Shown here: piece by piece, positions 61,907 through 64,000 of the stretch | Position numbering within the stretch: position 1 is the first letter of the stretch | Layout: each line of letters begins with the position of its first letter | NCBI RefSeq assembly: GCF_012971725.1 | Contig: NZ_CP048833.1 | Span: forward strand, 2,170,001 to 2,234,000 | Length of the DNA stretch: 64,000 nucleotides | Direction: 5' to 3' | Source of the DNA: Pseudomonas multiresinivorans | GTDB lineage: Bacteria > Pseudomonadota > Gammaproteobacteria > Pseudomonadales > Pseudomonadaceae | The notes under the pieces: generated by a model | Seen by the model: only the letters and a program-made list of their open reading frames with translations | What the model was told of the DNA's origin: nothing | Database searches by the model: none | Made by a program: the position numbers and the translations under genes

Positions 61907-62503
61907 TCAGCGCCGATTAGGCAGCGCAGCAATCACATCCTCTGCCTGCAATCCCTTGTCGCGCTGAACGACGGAGAACTCCACGCGCTGCCCTTCAATC
62001 AGGATGCGGTGGCCCTCGCCGCGGATGGCGCGGAAGTGGACGAAGATGTCCTCGCCCGAGTCGCGGGAGATGAAACCGAAGCCCTTGGAGGTGTTGAACC
62101 ACTTCACGGTGCCGGTTTCGCGGTCGACGCCTGCGAAGGTTTCGATGGCAACGCTGGCGCTCGGTTTGTTGAGGCTCGCTATCCATTGCAGGACGACGGC
62201 GCCGGCCAGGCTCAGCAGCGGCAGCACGATGGCCGGTTGATCGCCGATGAAGGGCAGCGGGGCGAGCAGGATCAGGATCTGCAGGACCACGGCCAGCACG
62301 ACCAAGGCGGTGGCGAGGCTCTGCAGGGCGGAGGGGTGTTTCAGGTTGCTGCTCGGGGCGAGCAGGAGGCTGGTCAGACCGAGCAGTGCCAGGTAGATGG
62401 CATCGCTCTGTTGCAGGTAGGGCAGGGCATCACTACGCAGACTCGGGATCAAGGACAGCAAGAGTGCGGCGACGCCCGTCACGAGATGGACGATCTTCAA
62501 CAT
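61907..62503 (-). CDS. Membrane protein with C-terminal cold-shock domain
   Basis: A 198-residue protein. The first about 120 residues contain four hydrophobic segments (IVHLVTGVAALLLSLI; AIYLALLGLTSLLLA; LVVLAVVLQILILLAPL; IVLPLLSLAGAVVLQWIA). The last about 70 form a cold-shock domain with GTVKWFNTSKGFGFISRD (RNP1) and DIFVHFRAI (RNP2), so a nucleic-acid-binding domain is tethered to the membrane. The ATG at 62503 is preferred; the upstream extension is not coding. It marks the return to the core gene order. Confidence 0.88.
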   Translation of the reverse strand: MLKIVHLVTGVAALLLSLIPSLRSDALPYLQQSDAIYLALLGLTSLLLAPSSNLKHPSALQSLATALVVLAVVLQILILLAPLPFIGDQPAIVLPLLSLAGAVVLQWIASLNKPSASVAIETFAGVDRETGTVKWFNTSKGFGFISRDSGEDIFVHFRAIRGEGHRILIEGQRVEFSVVQRDKGLQAEDVIAALPNRR

Positions 62504-62680
62504 GGCTACGGATTCACCTTGAGCGGGTAACGAAATAAAGAAGCAGCCAGCCCCGGGTGCGACGCCAGAAAGGAAAAATGAAAGCGTGCCGGGCGGCCTA
62601 TGCGAGAAACGCACGGCGGGTATTTAACCGCAATCCAGTTGCCTTCTCAAATCAACCGCTTAGGCCATTCGTAGGGGGAG

Positions 62681-62704
62681 GCAGCCGGTTTTCCGGCCGG
62701 CTGC
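62681..62704. other. Hairpin downstream of dps
   Basis: Stem GCAGCCGG / CCGGCTGC, 17 bases after the dps stop on the minus strand. No clear T-run follows on that strand, so it is only a possible terminator. Confidence 0.5.
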
Positions 62705-62720
62705 TTATAGAAGGAAGGGG

Positions 62721-63191
62721 TTATTCGGCGAGCAGGCTGCGCAGCATCCAGGCAGTCTTTTCGTGTACCTGCATGCGCTGGGTCAACAGGTCGGCGGTGG
62801 GCTCATCCGCCACCTTGTCGGCCAGCGGGAAGATGCTGCGGGCGGTGCGCACCACGGCTTCCTGGCCCTGAACCAGCAGGCGGATCATTTCCTGGGCGTC
62901 CGGTACGCCTTCTTCTTCCTTGATCGAGGAGAGGCGGGCGTAGGCGGCGTAGGTGCCGGGCGCCGGGAAGCCCAGGGCGCGGATACGTTCGGCGATGCTG
63001 TCCACGGCCAGCGCCAGTTCGTTGTACTGCCCTTCGAACATCAGGTGCAGGGTGTTGAACATCGGCCCGGTGACGTTCCAGTGGAAGTTGTGGGTCTTCA
63101 GGTACAGCGTGTAGGTGTCGGCCAGCAGGCGGGACAGGCCGTCGGCGATGGCGGCGCGATCTTCTTTGGCGATTCCGATATCGATGTCCAT
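62721..63191 (-). CDS. dps: Dps family DNA-binding ferritin-like protein
   Basis: A 156-residue protein that oxidises and stores iron and shields DNA. The ferroxidase ligands are in LKTHNFHWNVTGPMFNTLHL and MFEGQYNELALAVDSIAERI. The short N-terminus (MDIDIGIAKEDRAAIADGL) lacks the lysine-rich DNA-binding tail of E. coli Dps, so DNA binding may be weak or use another surface. The ATG at 63191 follows GAGGAG; the ATG at 63212 is less likely. Confidence 0.94.
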   Translation of the reverse strand: MDIDIGIAKEDRAAIADGLSRLLADTYTLYLKTHNFHWNVTGPMFNTLHLMFEGQYNELALAVDSIAERIRALGFPAPGTYAAYARLSSIKEEEGVPDAQEMIRLLVQGQEAVVRTARSIFPLADKVADEPTADLLTQRMQVHEKTAWMLRSLLAE

Positions 63192-63431
63192 GGCGATCTC
63201 CTCATCGTGCATGAATGATTTAAAACGCTGGATTCGAGGCTATCACCGGGACAGGTGCGAAGCTCTTGGTCTATATCAAGGCAATCGATTGAGGTTTTCT
63301 ATTAAAAGGCTGTGCGCCCGGCAGGCTTTTCCGCCACCGGAGCCCGGCTGCAACCTGCGGATTTTTCAGGCTATAATCGGCCTCTTTGCCGCGGGACGCG
63401 GACCCGTGGCGTTACACAGCCAAGGTGTTCC

Positions 63432-63701
63432 ATGCCGATTTACGAGTACCAGTGCCAGTCCTGCGCGCATCAGCTGGAATCGCTGCAGAAGATCAGCGAT
63501 GCGCCGTTGGTCGATTGTCCGGCCTGCAAGGCTCCCGAATTGAAGAAGATGTTGTCGGCTCCGGGCTTCCGCCTGGGCGGCAGCGGTTGGTACGAGACCG
63601 ACTTCAAGACCGGAGCGAAGAAGAACCTGGCCTCCGGCGATGCCCCAGCGGCCTGTCCGGCCACCGGTTGCGGTGCCGGCGCCTGCTCCGCCAGCGAATG
63701 A
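63432..63701 (+). CDS. FmdB-family zinc-ribbon protein
   Basis: An 89-residue protein starting MPIYEYQCQSCAHQLESLQK, the FmdB signature, with the second pair in VDCPACKAPELKKMLSAPGF. The tail is Cys/Gly/Ala-rich (CPATGCGAGACSASE). A regulatory or RNA/protein-binding role is presumed. It lies 43 bases before aspS, the usual Pseudomonas arrangement, and the upstream gap 63192-63431 should carry the shared promoter. Confidence 0.92.
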   Translation: MPIYEYQCQSCAHQLESLQKISDAPLVDCPACKAPELKKMLSAPGFRLGGSGWYETDFKTGAKKNLASGDAPAACPATGCGAGACSASE

Positions 63702-63744
63702 GCGGTTCCCTAGAATTCAAGACTTTCGAGAAGCGAAACACACC

Positions 63745-64000
63745 ATGATGCGCAGCCACTATTGCGGCCAGTTGAACGAGAGCCTGGACGGCCAGGTAGT
63801 CACTCTTTGCGGTTGGGTACACCGTCGCCGCGACCACGGCGGGGTGATCTTCCTCGACGTGCGTGATCGTGAAGGTCTGGCCCAGGTGGTGTTCGACCCG
63901 GATCGCGTCGAGACCTTCGCCAAGGCCGACCGCGTGCGCAGCGAGTACGTGGTGAAGATCACCGGCAAGGTGCGCCTGCGCCCCGAAGGTGCGCGCAACT
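63745..64000 (+). CDS. aspS: Aspartyl-tRNA synthetase, N-terminal part (runs off the window)
   Basis: The first 85 codons are present: MMRSHYCGQLNESLDGQVVT, then GWVHRRRDHGGVIFLDVRDR and VKITGKVRLRPEGARN. This is the OB-fold anticodon-binding domain of bacterial AspRS, practically the same as in P. aeruginosa. An ATG pair opens the gene. The catalytic domain is beyond the window. Confidence 0.95.
   Translation, partial: MMRSHYCGQLNESLDGQVVTLCGWVHRRRDHGGVIFLDVRDREGLAQVVFDPDRVETFAKADRVRSEYVVKITGKVRLRPEGARN

Overview
The window reads as a chromosomal segment of a high-GC gammaproteobacterium, very probably a Pseudomonas of the P. aeruginosa / P. nitroreducens / P. citronellolis type. Support: an OprD porin nearly identical in layout to that of P. 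aeruginosa, the gene order purN-purM-DUF2066-hda-DUF2069-wrbA-arsC-yihY ... acylphosphatase-proS-oprD-HIT-slyX-cold shock-dps-aspS (which I remember as contiguous PA0944-PA0963 in strain PAO1), an aerobic-type cobalamin cluster, and Pseudomonas-type REP palindromes (core GGAGCGAGCTTGCTCGCGAA). No tRNA, rRNA, CRISPR array, integrase or transposase gene was seen.

Layout. 1-4641: end of a DnaJ-related gene, ttcA, a Tag-like glycosylase, a Sir2 deacylase, two tandem NlpC/P60 lipoproteins and an O-methyltransferase. 4704-8885 (minus): a pirin and a dcyD-tcyJ-tcyL-tcyN cystine/D-cysteine uptake and desulfhydration cluster. 9140-10352: three small proteins of unknown function. 10359-13854 (minus): a four-gene MCE-type lipid transport operon (permease, ATPase, MlaD-like, lipoprotein). 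13998-23808: an adenosylcobalamin riboswitch followed by ten overlapping or closely spaced cobalamin genes (cobO to cobS) covering corrin adenosylation, amidation, aminopropanol attachment, DMB synthesis and nucleotide loop assembly. 23972-28382: an acyl-CoA dehydrogenase, divergent MarR regulator and MFS transporter with matching operator palindromes, a 40-residue membrane peptide and a periplasmic glutathione peroxidase. 28656-46905: mostly core housekeeping genes (purines, replication control, redox, translation, porin).

46906-61860 is an accessory island between slyX and the cold-shock gene. It carries an outer-membrane two-partner secretion transporter (TpsB), three lipoproteins (CsgG-like, DUF4810, DUF799), a 3469-residue filamentous-haemagglutinin/CdiA-type exoprotein with an AT-rich C-terminal module resembling a PD-(D/E)XK nuclease toxin, and two small AT-rich cysteine-rich genes, the first of which is the natural immunity candidate. 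An 11-bp tandem repeat and a 21-bp inverted repeat separate those two small genes. The order TpsB - lipoprotein trio - TpsA - immunity is the most unusual system here.

Other points worth attention are a palindromic repeat element absorbed in frame into cbiB (cobD), a cobalamin riboswitch not followed by a TonB receptor, and two near-identical MarR operator candidates. 61907-64000 returns to core genes: a membrane cold-shock-domain protein, Dps, an FmdB-type zinc ribbon and the start of aspS.
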